Shown here piece after piece: positions 32,721 through 44,900 of a DNA stretch of 64,000 nt (within the stretch, counting starts at the first letter, position 1; each line of letters begins with the position of its first letter). The notes under the pieces are model-generated. The model did no database searches. It was not told where the DNA came from and saw nothing but the letters and a program-made list of their open reading frames with translations. Source of the DNA: Limnephilus marmoratus (taxonomy: Eukaryota > Arthropoda > Insecta > Trichoptera > Limnephilidae); assembly GCA_917880885.1 (NCBI GenBank), contig OU862909.1, forward strand, positions 35,462,405 through 35,526,404. The letters run 5' to 3'. Both the position numbers and the translations under genes were made by a program.

Positions 32721-33160
32721 TCACAAAGCACAAATTTTCATTGGGTATTCTGCACCTTTAATATTAGATGTAGCTACATACATTTCTGCATTATAGTTTT
32801 ATTATAAGTGTGTTGTACAAGGAGGTGTAAAAAACTTAAGGATTTTTAATAATTGTATCTAGAGATATGCGAAAGCTTGTAGCATTTTGTATACCTACCT
32901 GTTAATTTTAAACAAATGAGATACATGAAAATATGCATTTTTAATGGGCGAGTCAGGAAACACATATTATATTTATAATCTACGTAGTTAGAAATGTTTT
33001 GAATTGATATGTTAGCTTGTTATATATGATAATGCTTTTCTAATTGCTTGTAAGAATGTCCTCCTAGGTTAGAGAAAAATATGCGTACACTTCTATTGTA
33101 TAAATATTACTATGCAAGTATTCTTTAGAGTCGTGTATCATAGCAGAGTTTTATTTCATT
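32721..33160. other. AT-rich DNA, nothing recognised
   Basis: No coding or repeat evidence. Confidence 0.4.
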
Positions 33161-33169
33161 GCACCTTTT

Positions 33170-33605
33170 GGAACGATCCTTTACGTTCTTCCAAGCGGTT
33201 CGAACTGCTGAAGGATATCTCTCTGAACTTGCTTTGAATCCCGACACCGTCGCTAGATGTCACCAGCGTCGGGCGTCGCATTACAGCCAAGAAGGGACGC
33301 CTATATTATACCTCGAGCGTCTCCGTCGGCGCGGCGTCGCGATGCACCCAGGCAGTGAAAACTTTAAACTTCACACGGTTGCCAGAAACGCCGATGACAG
33401 ATATACGCACGTCAAATGTGGCATTCGCGAGCATCGTACCGAGTCGAGCTGTCTATATGCAAATGGAAGTGTTACTTTTGAAGATAATTCCGACACAATT
33501 GCTTTGGAAATGCGAGAATGCGGCGCGGCGTCGCGCGCCGGACTGTCTGTCAAAGTGTGAAATTTCTGAGCTGACGAACTGTTGGCCAAATTTATTTGGC
33601 ATTTA
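33170..33605. repeat. GCGTCG-rich tract, second copy type
   Basis: CpG-rich block with many GCGTCG/CGGCGCGGCGTCGCG words. Overlapping frames of 133, 83 and 72 codons on both strands have no recognisable domain and follow from the composition. It shares its vocabulary with 28570-28655. Confidence 0.4.
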
Positions 33606-33762
33606 AAACAGATTGGCTGGCGAATTACACTTTTAAATTAGTAACGGTTATTAGGAATGCATAATGTTTATAATATTAATCTTTTTACAGGAAAAATAGG
33701 GACTGGCATTGATAATTTTCAAAATTACGAATAGATTATTTAAAATCTAATGGGTAGTTATA

Positions 33763-34470
33763 ATTTTATTTATTTATTTATCTATAAAAAGTATATTTAC
33801 TTTGGGTTTTTTATGCCTGTCTCACTAGGATATACCTGTGTCCAGACAGACGTAGAGGTATATAAATGAATATCGTAGATTCAAAGACATTTACATATTA
33901 ATTTGAACAGAATTAAAACAGAAAGGTGATTGATGAAGAGTGGGTAAATCTTTTAAAGAGAGTTATCTTATAAATTTTGGAGGAGATGTAGTAAAGTAGT
34001 AAATTCTGTCTAATCTGTTTATGGAGTTAAATTTGACAGGATTTTATTATTTTAATTTATTTTATATGTGTTAGGTCGTATGTGAATAGTTATTTCTGTC
34101 TATGTGTGATTTATTTTACAGATGTCTGTAATAGTGTGGCGTCCAATACTTACAATCCATTTCTTATATAATTTTGTCAAGAATTCAGTGTGTAGCTGGT
34201 AGTGTATTGGAAAGTTTGCAAGCTATGTATTTAAAATGTCTTTGTCCAAAGGTGGTTTTGGAAAAAGGAGTTTGGAGAACTTCTTTGTTTTTGACTCGGG
34301 TATTGTGTATTGTCTGTGTAGCTTTGTATAGTGTTTTGTTGTTTTTGTGTAAAGTAACTAAGATGGATCTAGAGTAGAGCTGTTTTATATCCATAACGTT
34401 GAAGGTATTGAAGATCGTATCAGTGCTGGTAGTAAGCGGCAGTTTGAGAATTATTTTTATGATTAGTTTT
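33763..34470 (-). mobile_element. Jockey-like LINE fragment with (AAAT)n tail
   Basis: In minus orientation it reads DTIFNTFNVMDIKQLYSRS and a following 60-codon segment to about 34185, then degenerate C-terminal sequence. A tail of ATAAATAAATAAA lies near 33765-33780. It belongs to the same group as 1-213 and 29954-30373. Confidence 0.65.
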
Positions 34471-34759
34471 TATGCTTTAAGGGTGGGGTCGAGGGCACTG
34501 GTATAAGCATTATTAAATATTTGGTTTGTGTTTAGTATTTCGAAGGAAAAATGAGTGTGTTTTTTTCACGTAAACATGTGAAGCAAAAACCATAACTCTA
34601 ATTAAATCACCAATTTTTCCAGTTACTGAAATAATCCAGCTACCCATTTGATTTTACAAACCGTCGCTGTTCGCTGTTCGCGGTAAACACTAGGAAGAAT
34701 CAGATGACTATATCAATATTAAATCTCACCAGAGACTAGAGCAAACTTTAATGAAGTAA

Positions 34760-35140
34760 TTTCATAACGCGAAACTTGGTGGAATTTGCGAACAGAGTGG
34801 CATCTGATTATTTTTCCCCGAACTAGAACAGTTCAAAAAACTTCCCTCCGACTCCATTGATTTTCCCCATTTTCCACTCCGTATACAGTGTAACTCCGCT
34901 AAAAATGGCGACCGCCCTTCGCCTTGCCGTGGGCGGGGGTGACAGATGAACCTCAAAGAGTAATTTGAATAACACTTGAGGGTTCAGATGGCGCCATTGC
35001 ACATAATTAATCTTCCGGAGCGATATTAGATCCAGTGGGGTGGGCGGGATTTGAGATGTCTGAAGCCGACGGAGTAGGGCGGAAGGTCAGAAGAGATATA
35101 CTACCTACTCCCTTGTCCCGGGTCTATAGGCGTCGAGCAG
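34760..35140. promoter_or_regulatory. Unique GC-elevated segment, candidate regulatory DNA
   Basis: Includes CAGATGGCGCCATTGCACAT and TAATTAATC words with G+C-rich flanks. No coding motif and no repeat partner. Possible enhancer of the T-box gene, unproven. Confidence 0.28.
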
Positions 35141-36950
35141 TCGAACGGCTGATGAGAAATTTAATGGCTTTTTAATATTCAAAGAGCGATAGAGAAACCA
35201 GGATTGTGGTAAGAGGGAATTTAGGTGACTTTTTCCGTACCTACCGACGAGTATACTAATTACCTTGCGTTAATTGGTTTGCAGAAAATCGTTATATTAA
35301 TATGTACCACATAACCTCTCACGTTACTTTGTTCAGTTTTGGAACAACTCATAAAACAAACAACTTTTGGAACAACTCGTACAGGTCTTACAGAAATCGT
35401 TGTCTCTCCCGTGCTATCATTGTGAAAAATGTGATCTAAACGATGTTTGAAAGAAAAAACACCACGCTTTATTTTCAAATCTAAAAATTAACCACAAAAG
35501 AAACAAAATATACATTTTTTTATGAAACCAAAGTTTCGGAACGCAATTTGAAAAAACAAAAAAACTTTGGAAATTTTTTATTAAATATTTTTACATGGAA
35601 TGACAAAAAAGCGAGGTGACAAGAAAGGTTACGATACATTTTTGTCTAACAAAACATGTATGTTATTTTTTCTTTTTGAGTAATTTTAGTTAGAAAAAAA
35701 CGTTACGTAAAACAAAATTAATTTCGAATTACTAAATCTGAAAGCGTATTTTATCACCTTTCAAAAACAGTTTTTTAATTTTCGGATACGCTGGAAATAT
35801 TTCGTTGGTTTGGATTTTATTGGAAATATTTTGACCCTCTGACAAAATATGACCGAGGCCTGAGGGGTTAAAATTGTATTTGTGTAGATGAACATTGAAG
35901 TGTTTGTCGTTTACAACCGATAAAACTACAGGTTTAAAATTTAACTAGAAAGAAATATTAGAAATCTGGTAATCTATCTGGGTGTGTTGAAGGTACTGAT
36001 TTGAGAAAATTTATTTATATTTTATTTATTTATATTGAGATTTATTTATATTGATTTTTTATTTATTTGCATTTACAAAACATGTAATATAAATAATAGT
36101 TTTGGGGAACAATAATCATAAGGAAAAATATGCTAATTAAATTTTATAGAACCCCTATAAGAACAGTAGCTATTACGCTAACACTGATTTATTGGGGTAT
36201 GTTATTATAGCCTGTTTGTAATAATTGAACACATCCACTACTTCTGAGAATAGATAATAGTATGAATATTGTTTGTAAGCAGAAAACGAGAAGTTGCTAA
36301 GTGTCATGCGACTGTGTTTCAACTATTGATCACCTTATAATCCTCATTCTTGGTATACAGGTAAAATTTTCGTTGAAACGTGTACTGTTAGAAGGTAAGT
36401 CATAATACAACACAGTACGATACAATAAATATTCATCAATCAATCGAGATATTAATACGAAGTGTAATATAAATAATTGAATAAGCAATATATATAATCT
36501 CAGTGTGGTTACCACCCGCATCTCGTAAAGGTGGCGTGTTAGTTCCCCAGCATCTCTACTCACTAGTCTTTGGTACAGAAGGTTGCATGATCTCCTCTCA
36601 TCTCACTTCCTTCTTGGGAGGCCTCAGCCACTGGGCGGTAGGTGGTAGGAGGCATTACCCTGCCAACTTTCACACTACCTCTCCTAACGATCGTTACCGA
36701 GACAGGCTATGTAAAAAAGACTAATTAAAATCGGAGTAATGAGCTTACTTCGCATACTCTCGGGATCAAATATGGCATAGTACTTAGGGATGAGTAAAGT
36801 ACGCTTTTGGACAACTCACGATATGATAGAAAAATATGTTTTTGTTGAGAAAATTGCTGTTGTTGAGTGTATAGACAAAAAAATAATAATAATGATTATC
36901 TTATAAATCTTTTTCATCAGGAAGCTTCAACGGTGATTATGCTTTATGAT
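35141..36950. other. Mostly AT-rich DNA; unresolved richer patch at 36500-36720
   Basis: Bases 36500-36720 include CTTCTTGGGAGGCCTCAGCC and a run of CpG-poor GC-richer DNA with no assignable protein. Nothing else seen. Confidence 0.3.
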
Positions 36951-36954
36951 TTTA

Positions 36955-37715
36955 TTGAGCCATGCGAAATAATGCAAAATCATCTATTTTTGTTTTAAAA
37001 ATTTGACCGCTTAGAAGTGTCATAGATGCTTCAATTAAACACTGCAAGTAGAACACATCTTGGCCTTAGAAAGCATCTAACTCTTTTTTTAAGCCTAGAA
37101 AAAAATAAAGTATTAGTTCTATAAAAGACAAATTCAAGTGCAAATTCATCTACTTATAAACAACACCTTTTCGGATTTGGTTTTATTGTATAGCGTGGTA
37201 AATTCATTTTTTTTATAATAATCGCAAAAAAAAAGTGATATTTATGCCTGAACTTCACAAAATAAAATAAAATATGCATTTATTCGCGTTGTTATTTTTA
37301 ACATCAATCAAGTCGACCGGCACTTGACGAATTTGGATTTTTACAGTGAACCCTATGCCGTCGATGACGTAAGAACTATGCACTGGTCACACCTATTTTG
37401 TATCAGTTCCGCCCATCTGCGGTGGGGAATAGACGTCCCTAGACTCTGTGTCACTTGGTTCCGTGAAATCAATCTTAAATTTCTTTGTTATTATAGTTAA
37501 CAATGCATAAGAAAGGAGTTAATTTTTTTTACAGGCCTTTACGAAATCAACCTGTTAAAACAACTCTCAAATACCTTTTCCAACCTTTCCAAAAGCTTTG
37601 TCTCAAGTCTTGTCAAGTATTTTTAAATCCCTCTATAAAAGAGGCGAGGATCACGATTTCGATTTTTTCCTGAACTATTTAAGTATTCGGATCACCTTAA
37701 GTATTTTAACTTCTG
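36955..37715 (+). repeat. Dispersed repeat, long copy of a two-copy family
   Basis: It shares GCCATGCGAAATAATGCAAA, ACAGGCCTTTACG and AAGTATTTTTAAATCCCTC, in the same order, with 53485-53885. The second copy lacks some 300 bp in the middle. No terminal inverted repeat was found and no coding sequence. Confidence 0.75.
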
Positions 37716-38142
37716 TTCTTCTGTAAAAAGGTTCTGTTCTGTTCTGTTTTCTTCAAACTGTACGAACGTGAATTATAAGGAAGGAGTCAATTGTCACGTT
37801 GTAAGAGGAAAGAAACAATAAAATGGTACCAGGGCTCACATTTTAATTAATTTCGACAAATTCGTAACTATAATACCTTTTTTTCATAGGATGGAAGTTA
37901 TTTATATTTAAGATAAGTATTTTACATAAAGCAGTTTGAAAATATTTAAACACATTTAAATTAAAAAATTATAAATTAAGCGGTAAGCACCAGATTTTAT
38001 TTTTCTAGACCATATTATTTTAGATAGGGCAAATATGACAGAATGTCCGTCCAATACACTCTGGGTCGCGATCACACATATTTAAGGGTGTTGTGTCGTC
38101 TTAATCTTTTAAGACAATATTAAGCACTCTTAACTGAAAAAT
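37716..38142. other. AT-rich DNA with CTGTTCT simple repeat
   Basis: TTCTGTTCT words at 37710-37745; nothing else recognised. Confidence 0.4.
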
Positions 38143-38215
38143 GTAAATCAGCAAAAACCAGGACCTCTGCCTTACCGGGGAATTGCTTTGACCACTGAGC
38201 TAATTCGACCATATC
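38143..38215 (-). ncRNA. tRNA-derived retroposon remnant
   Basis: Minus strand reads ATTAGCTCAGTGGTCAAAGC, a good A-box/D-arm, then CCCCGGTAAGGCAGAGGTCC, an anticodon-arm-like segment with GGT in the anticodon position. It then runs into CTGGTTTTTGC, a decayed B-box. No flanking tRNA acceptor pairs. It is most likely an old tRNA-derived SINE. Confidence 0.5.
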
Positions 38216-38597
38216 AACTTCCGTCATTTTTAACTGTATCATGCTTCAACTAAGAACTACCAACATTATCATATTTTTTTGCAAAAAAAAGTGAAAACGA
38301 TATCTTTCCGTAGTCGGGCTATTGAGGGAACCCGTTATAATGTCAACCTTATAATATTGCAGGGCAGGCGCTTAGCACGTTTTCCGTTATTCGGATGTTA
38401 GTTAGTACAGTACCTACATAATAATATAGCACTAAGTCAGTTCTAAGTGATTTCCTTATACATGATTTACGATGAGCACTACACTACAAACCATTACAAA
38501 AACTAATATGTATTCCTTCACAAAAAGATCACAGACTAGCTTATGAGAAAAGTTCACAAGAAAATTGAAGATCTTGTGAAATGATTGTTATTCTTCA

Positions 38598-39550
38598 TCT
38601 TATATATAAAAATCAATTGCTGTTCGTTTGTCTCGCTAAAACTCGAGAACGGCTGGGCCGATTTAGCTGATTTTGGTTTTGAAATGTTTGTCGTAGTCCA
38701 GGGAAGGTTTGAAAGGTGAGAAAATATGGAAAAGTTGCGACGAAGATAGTTAAAACAACATTTTCATTTTCCCATATAAACTGTTCTACCCAACTTTCCT
38801 GTCAAACATTTGACGTTCCTCGGGTCCACTAGAATTGAAGCAAATAAAATAATAATAATATAAGCTTTTTTTAAGTTTTCTAATAATTTATAGAAGGTTC
38901 TTACGGAAAGAAAAATTAATAAAATTGCGCAAAACATTGAATAATGAAAACTTCGTACGTTTGACAGTTCGCGAGTTTGACGAAATAAATTTAGCACGAA
39001 TTGCTAACCGTTCATCCGATTGCAATGAAAATTTGGTGAGTTGTTGTGAGCATGCCCGCAAAGGTTTCTATATATACTGGTGAGCTCTGGCATTATGAAA
39101 TTTGTATAAAAAATTTCAATTGGTTTCACGCGAACTGTTTGAAAACTGAATGTACCGGGACTGAATGTATGGAATGTGGGAGGTGGAGGCGGATGGGAGA
39201 GGGGTGAAGGAACTCGGGAAAGGGGGTTCCCGGGAGGGGTGGCGAGCGGAACACGGGAAGGGAACACGGGAGGGGGGAGGGGAACTCGGGAGGGGGAGAG
39301 GAACTCGGGAGGGGGAGAGGAACTCGGGAGGGGGAGGGGAACTCGGGAGGGGGGTTCACGGGACAAGGGAAGTGGGCGATGGGAGTGGGGAGAGGGAAGG
39401 CGGAAAAGGCGGAGTGGAACGCCAGAGGGGAAGGGGACGCGGCAGAAGAAGGGGAGGCGGAAGGGGAATGGGACGAAAGGGGAAAGGATGCGCAGGGAGA
39501 AACAATTTCTTCATTAAATGGCATAGCAACGCATGCCGGGTACCAGCTAG
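38598..39550 (+). mobile_element. Non-autonomous Helitron-like element
   Basis: Begins TCTTATATATAAAAATCA and contains CTCGAGAACGGCTGGGCCG, a well-known insect Helitron-type sequence. It ends GCCGGGTACCAGCTAG. It lies exactly between A (38597) and T (39551), as Helitrons do. No Rep/helicase coding. The inside holds a G-rich minisatellite. Confidence 0.75.
39250..39365 (+). repeat. G-rich minisatellite inside the Helitron-like element
   Basis: About five units of roughly 19-20 bp (GGAACTCGGGAGGGGGAGA and variants). The surrounding 39170-39480 is purine-rich on the plus strand. Several G-runs in series could form quadruplexes. The many open frames here on both strands follow from composition. 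Confidence 0.85.
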
Positions 39551-39551
39551 T

Positions 39552-40017
39552 ACACAATAAATAGTACCGCCCTGCATTATCACTTCATAGTATTTTAAAT
39601 CTGTACATACGAGTACTTTGTAATCGTCGCCTTTTTAACCATACCTAAGTCTAAAAATGTATTATATTTTTCTTCTTTTAAAGACTGCGCACTTAATTAA
39701 TAATTTTGACGGCCTCCATTGACGAGGGGTAAGGCTCCCGACAAGCAATACATATAATGTGATTAATTTGTGTTATTTCACAATTAATTAATTAAAAATG
39801 AGTGTTGTGATTTGATATACGATGAAACGAAAAATAGCGACACTAAAAATAGACAAACACATACTTCTAAAGGATTTAACCTGCGAGAGAATGAGATAGT
39901 ATAATCGGTCTCCTCTTTGTGCGGTAATTCGTAGCCTTCCCACTCTTGTGTACTTTAGTTTTCTGAAGGTTTCACTACCACCGTATGTGAATTGCGCACC
40001 CAGATTTTTTATTTTGT
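39552..40017. other. AT-rich intergenic DNA
   Basis: No gene or repeat recognised. Confidence 0.4.
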
Positions 40018-40455
40018 CTTTTTTTAAATTAGCTCAACACAGGAGACCCTGAGGAAAATAATTTCCCTCGGGGCCTAAGTCATCTTAGAGGATGCTGTGT
40101 GGAAGGTCTTTTTAAGGAAGGGAAGGATATTGTAAGGAAAATTTATGAGGGATGGGTTGGAATCTGGGGGTTAGTGTTTCCAGGAGTGACGGACGTATTA
40201 ATCAAACCCTCCAACTGCGGTGCAAGGCGATGGGTCGATAGTCCGGCTGGAAAGGTCAAAAGGCCTCCCTCACCAGTCTCTCTCGATCCGGCCTGCCACG
40301 CAGCAAGTGGGCAGACGCATCCGCCGACAATACCTGCACAAAATACCCCATGAATCCGGGCACCCCTGCTAAGTCACCAAACGTAGCGAACCACTTGGGG
40401 AGACCTATGGCAGAGGTGTTGGTTGTCCAATAAATACTCGCCTCCCAAATTGAAT
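40018..40455 (-). mobile_element. SINE-like ~400-bp repeat, copy G (full length)
   Basis: Poly(T) at 40018-40025, hairpin block CCCTGAGGAAA ... TTTCCCTCGGGGCC, and the 5' end CGCCTCCCAAATTGA at 40441-40455 in reverse orientation. One of the most complete copies. Confidence 0.9.
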
Positions 40456-40599
40456 GAAACTGAATCTGAAACTAAAATTGTTTCAACTTCAACAACTCGT
40501 AAAAGGGTCGTGAATTACGAACTTATTAAAGTACAGTGATAAATGAATTAACAAGTTCATATTAGTAATTTTATCAAAAACTTTTCAAATTTTCAAAAT

Positions 40600-40930
40600 G
40601 CTGATATCTCTAGCTTTGCTCTCGAGAAGAATAATAGGCTTGACAGCATCTTATAAGTGGAATATAGCTCTGGGAGCGGGTAATAGGGCGGTGACGGGGC
40701 CGCCATGTGTCGCTCTGCGGGTGAGGCTGGGGGGTGCTTGGGCGGCTGGGGTGGCTTGGTGGGCGGGAGCGGGGGCGAGGCCCGTACATACAACTTTGTC
40801 GGAAGAAGTTTCAAATTACTTGCTGCTTTTACACGCCGTGCTACCCTGTCTGCATTTTAATAAGGCTGGCAGGCTCCTGCGAAAAGCCGGGTCATCTGAA
40901 AGTATTAGGGAGGTACCTGATATATAAACT
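40600..40930. promoter_or_regulatory. GC-rich unique segment, candidate regulatory DNA
   Basis: GGGGTGG/GGGCGG-rich, CpG-containing tract. A 109-codon frame across it has no motif. Confidence 0.22.
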
Positions 40931-41164
40931 CATCTGAACATTTTCAGCGGAATGTTGTCTACTTTGAAATTCAATAGCTACTGACGTATCTACTAGCTTT
41001 CACGTGCCTAGGAAAATTTGACTTGGTTCTTTTTAAGCGTTGCTTTCATGTTGCTTTTATTTTTAAAAGCATGTAAATGCCGCGCGCTTTTTTTTAAATA
41101 TTATTTCATAGGGAATTCATATGTCAAATATTGGTTTATAAATGTGTAAATTCTAATTACGCAA

Positions 41165-41445
41165 TTGTAAATGTTCTATAAAATGGTCTGGAAAGAATCT
41201 CCTACTTGTGATCTCACTAAAGAAACCACTCATTCATTCACTCTGAATGCAATTATTAATGTTCTCCAAAATGACCTTGAAAAAAAATCACATCTTTGCG
41301 ATTCTTTTAAAGACATAAAGAAACCATTCCTTCGTTCAGAATACAATTTTTAATGTTCTCAAAAGTTGTCTTGACAGAAGCAAATTCCTGTGATATCTTG
41401 AACGAAACCATTCCTTTGTTAAGAATATCATGAACTAAATATACA
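41165..41445 (+). repeat. About 91-bp imperfect tandem repeat, three units
   Basis: AATGTTCTATAAAATGGTCTG (41169), AATGTTCTCCAAAATGACCT (41259) and AATGTTCTCAAAAGTTGTCT (41352) begin successive units; each unit also has GAAACCA and TTCAGAAT-like words. It runs straight into the LINE tail at 41445. Confidence 0.7.
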
Positions 41446-41555
41446 ATTTGGCTGTCCTGAAACGGGTATCCTTCCCAGTTGGACAGACAAAGTATCATTT
41501 TGTATTGTATTGTAATATATATGCAGCATGTATAAATAAATAAATAAATATTGCT
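41446..41555 (+). mobile_element. Retroposon 3' tail with hairpin
   Basis: GGCTGTCCTGAAACGGG and CCCAGTTGGACAG pair as a hairpin, followed by a TAAATAAATAAATAAATA tail. The same tail (GACTGTCCTAGAACGGG ... CTAGTTGGACAGTC) occurs at 47685-47775, so one family inserted twice. Confidence 0.65.
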
Positions 41556-41617
41556 TTATACGAGTGTTAAATATACCTAACATTTGTCGTCGGATACATT
41601 TATTAAATATATCATTC

Positions 41618-42003
41618 ATTGGATAACAAACATCTCTGCCGTTGGTCGGTCCAAGTGATTCGCTACGTTTGGTGACTTGCCCCTGTGTTCATTGGGTGAG
41701 GTTTGTCCAAGTCTTGGTGGTCGATGCGTCTGCTAAGCTGCTTCGTAGCGTTCCGAATTGAGAGAGACTGGTTGAGGGAGGTATTTACTCTCCAGCAGAA
41801 ATCCCTCGACCCATCGCCATGCACCGCGTGGCTTCATTCCTCACTCCTGGACACACTAACCTACATATTCCTATCCACCCCTCATATCTATTTCTTTCCC
41901 AGAATTTCCTCTCCTTTATTGTCTTAAAAAAACCTTCACACAGCATCCCCTAAAGAAAATTATTTTCCTCAAGGCCTCCTGTGTGGAGCTAATGAAAAAA
42001 AAA
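41618..42003 (+). mobile_element. SINE-like ~400-bp repeat, copy H
   Basis: Starts at TTGGATAACAAACATC (about 50 bp of the 5' end missing) and ends TGTGTGGAGCTAATGAAAAA. Internal deletions are present. Confidence 0.8.
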
Positions 42004-42540
42004 TTGCGCCGCGGTATTCGAAAGTATATTAATTTTAGTAAACATCCAAAAGTAAGAATTTCAATTTTTTACTCTCATGCCTCGTGCAGATATCATATTT
42101 GCGACAAACGCGTTTTGTGCAAGCTGACAAAATCTCACACATATTTGATTAGTACATCAATTTCTCTTTGTTGTAATGACAATAAAATAACTTTGTGCCA
42201 TTATTATAATTATGTACTCGTATACCCAAAAAGGTGTTTGCTACCCGTGAAAATTTCTCTTTGGTTAAATGCCGAATAAATCGAGAAATCCAGTAAATAA
42301 TTATGTTGTCTATGTATATCGTCGTTCTGTAACACCTTCTTAACATGATACCCGCTTTAAATCTACATTCAAGTACGATATAACCAACACGGCAATCGTT
42401 CAAACTAAGTATTAGCATTTTAAAACTACCAGTTCCTATATCAACAGTGTTTTGTCGTTAGTAATTTGAAGATGCAAAGCGCAAGTATTTTTGTTCATTT
42501 GTCAGATTATCTTTCCCATGTCACTGATTTTAATCACTCG
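42004..42540. other. AT-rich DNA, no gene seen
   Basis: A 98-codon frame starts inside copy H and has no motif. Confidence 0.35.
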
Positions 42541-42544
42541 CGTA

Positions 42545-42780
42545 ATAAATGATAGTGCAGGCATTTCCATTGCAAGCTACGGGCCGAATGCTTAGCGGTT
42601 CTGGTACAGAGATGTCGCTGTCAGCGCGGAAGTGGGAGGGACCGGCGCGCCCTTCCGGAAATTACCTTCTTAATTGCGAATTAATGACACTTCAAAGCAG
42701 GCTCGATTATCAAGAGTACCCCGCACTCGCACTTTATCATTCTCACGTACTGAGCGAGGCTTAATTCTGAATTATAACGC
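42545..42780. promoter_or_regulatory. Unique segment with homeodomain-like words, candidate enhancer
   Basis: GC-richer DNA with TTAATTGCGAATTAATGAC and CCCTTCCGGAAAT (ETS-like core) and no repeat partner. Regulatory role is inferred from composition only. Confidence 0.3.
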
Positions 42781-42865
42781 ACAAACCGCCCAATGATAAT
42801 TATGAAGTGAGAAATTACGATACAAAGTATAACCCTCGTGAATCATTAAGCGACTACATATTTAT

Positions 42866-43570
42866 AAAAAATATATATTTTTTTATTTAACATCAACAGT
42901 ATAAATTTAATACGTTTACAATTATTACACGTCACAAAATCAGAGAAAAATATTAGAAATCATAAAAAAATAATTAATTATGGCATTTGTAAAATATACA
43001 ATAACATACAGAATTCTATAATACAAAATATAAGGTACCTAGACATGGACTAAATTAATATTGATTGAAAAGATTTGATACACAGCCCTCTTGTACCTAC
43101 CTTCCGTGCAGTTAAATAGATCCACCACATCTGCGTGTCCATTACTAACTTCATGCAACCAAAGCGAGTGTTTCGAATGCTCAGTCCTGGATTTGTTGCA
43201 TTTATCCAGGACTTTGGAATGAGTTGTTCTCGTGGGTATATGAAATTCAATCAGGTTAATCAAAACAAGACTGTCTATTGTACCATTTACAATTTTGAAC
43301 AAAATATTAAATCGGATATAATTTTTCGAAATAATAATAAATTTAATTTTTTCTTCAAGTAATTATAGTTTATGTTTTCAATTGGAATACCGAGATTATA
43401 ATTAACGTGTCATAAGAATTTATGTTGATTTTTTTCGATTGAATCTGAATGTATTTTAAAATGGGGGAACCAGATCGAGGAGCTATATTCGACTTTACTA
43501 CGAACTAATGATGTATACAAAATTTTCAATATTTAAACGTTCCTAAAATCTCTGGAATTTCGAAGAACAT
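42866..43570 (-). mobile_element. Jockey-like LINE, frameshifted sister of the 27-kb copy
   Basis: Minus strand matches the protein at 26992-27528: MFKIVNGTIDS, EFHIPTRTTHSK and VDLFNCTEGRYKRA. Upstream (43330-43570) the nucleotide match continues with frameshifts (the region of ...CTCGATCTGGTTCCCCCATT). The A-rich tail lies near 42866-42890. Confidence 0.82.
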
Positions 43571-43869
43571 AGCATGGTTTATTTTTATTTATATGAATAT
43601 TGTATGGTTTATTTATTTACCTTATTTCAGGACGTCATTTCCTTCAACTTTCTGCGTTATTTTAATAGCTGCTCAAAAGATGAACCAAGATCAGAGATGA
43701 ATATTTGAAACACTCTACGAATAAGTTTCGCGTGCCGTCGGCACAGTTATTTTGACTCAGAACGTTAGCAAACTGTGTCTTAAGTTTTTTTTATTGTAAA
43801 TTAAATAGAGATTTAAATAATGTATTGTAGATTCTCTCACATCATTTAACGTATTCATTAAAATCCCAT

Positions 43870-44900
43870 GTAGTCAGTCATAGGGTCTGGAATCCGGTAA
43901 GCATGAATGTCCTAGTGACAGATGCAGCTGAACCATCCGGTGGTAGCGACTTTAGGCCTAATAAAACATATCGCGGAAGACAGACACAATCGCAATGGCA
44001 AAGTAGTAATTCTTCCGGGAACATCTAACTGCGCCTTCCCGGAATCCCTCTAAATAATGACTGGGAGAGTGTTCAGAAACGCGGGAATAGTTCAGTGTTG
44101 ATTTATTGTTCTGGGAACAGCGTGTTGACTAGGTACTGCAAACCGTCAAATGGACTTCCTGCGTAATGAGAGAACCGTTGTTTAAGCGAAAATGGTTTAC
44201 TTATATTGATTTCGTTACCCTGCGTGAACTTTACTGCTCCCTCGAATAGAGTAACGGACTGTTTAACTGGCAGATTATTGCCGTTTTCAGAATTTCCACA
44301 AGAAAAACTGCCCTTCTTGCAAGGCAAAGGATTTGTGCGAACCTTAAAATATCCAAGGATGCTTCTTTCATTACTTACATGGAAGATCATTTAAAACATT
44401 TGCACGTGTTTTATATCCATCTATTAACTGGCTAGTAAACGTGTGTCAAAGAAGACAGAATTATCTCGCTGCTATCGTGACTTCTAGTTGTCACTTTAAT
44501 TTCTCTAAAAAGCGTCTCTCTGTTTACGACGTGACGAAATGGGCAAAACGCGTCCCCACGCGGACATTCCGCCGTAAGAAAGCGTTACATTTTCACGAGC
44601 GAGTTTTCCGCCCTAAATTTACTTTGTGTCAAATTTTCGCGAACAACTTCTCGCTGAGGGCGGGTGTGGGAGGCACTCGCCTTATTACACGATAGAGGAA
44701 TTTGTTATTCGGCTGTCGTAACCCGCTCGCTGTAATTTGACGTTAACAGAGAGTAAACTGTAGCCGCGGAAGTTCGCGAATGCCTTTAATATTTTATTGT
44801 CGGCGCGGGATGATGGCTAAGGCTGACACCGCCCCCATCCCCCCCACCGCCCTGCCCAACACCGCCCCCGACCAACCAACCCGCCCTGACGTATTTCCCC
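43870..44900. promoter_or_regulatory. Kilobase of GC/CpG-elevated unique DNA, candidate regulatory region
   Basis: Several subsegments (43900-44060, 44440-44700, 44790-44900) have CpG well above the flanks. Open frames at 44103-44390 (minus) and 44441-44695 (plus) have no domain. The end is a CCGCCCCCATCCCCCCC run. Possibly a cluster of conserved elements; not proven. Confidence 0.28.

Noticed and set aside
32335..32796. 153-codon open frame
   Set aside because: It reads through a SINE-like repeat whose other copies have stops and shifts in the same frame.
33159..33606. 133- and 83-codon plus-strand frames and a 72-codon minus-strand frame
   Set aside because: CpG-rich GCGTCG tract lacking stops in several frames. 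No motif, no splice context, frames overlap.
39004..39583. Six long overlapping open frames on both strands
   Set aside because: All lie in a G-rich, purine-skewed minisatellite. Proline/serine- and glycine/arginine-rich translations follow from composition and have no domain.
41165..41440. CRISPR-like array
   Set aside because: Three imperfect 91-bp units without short direct repeats and unique spacers, in a eukaryotic context.
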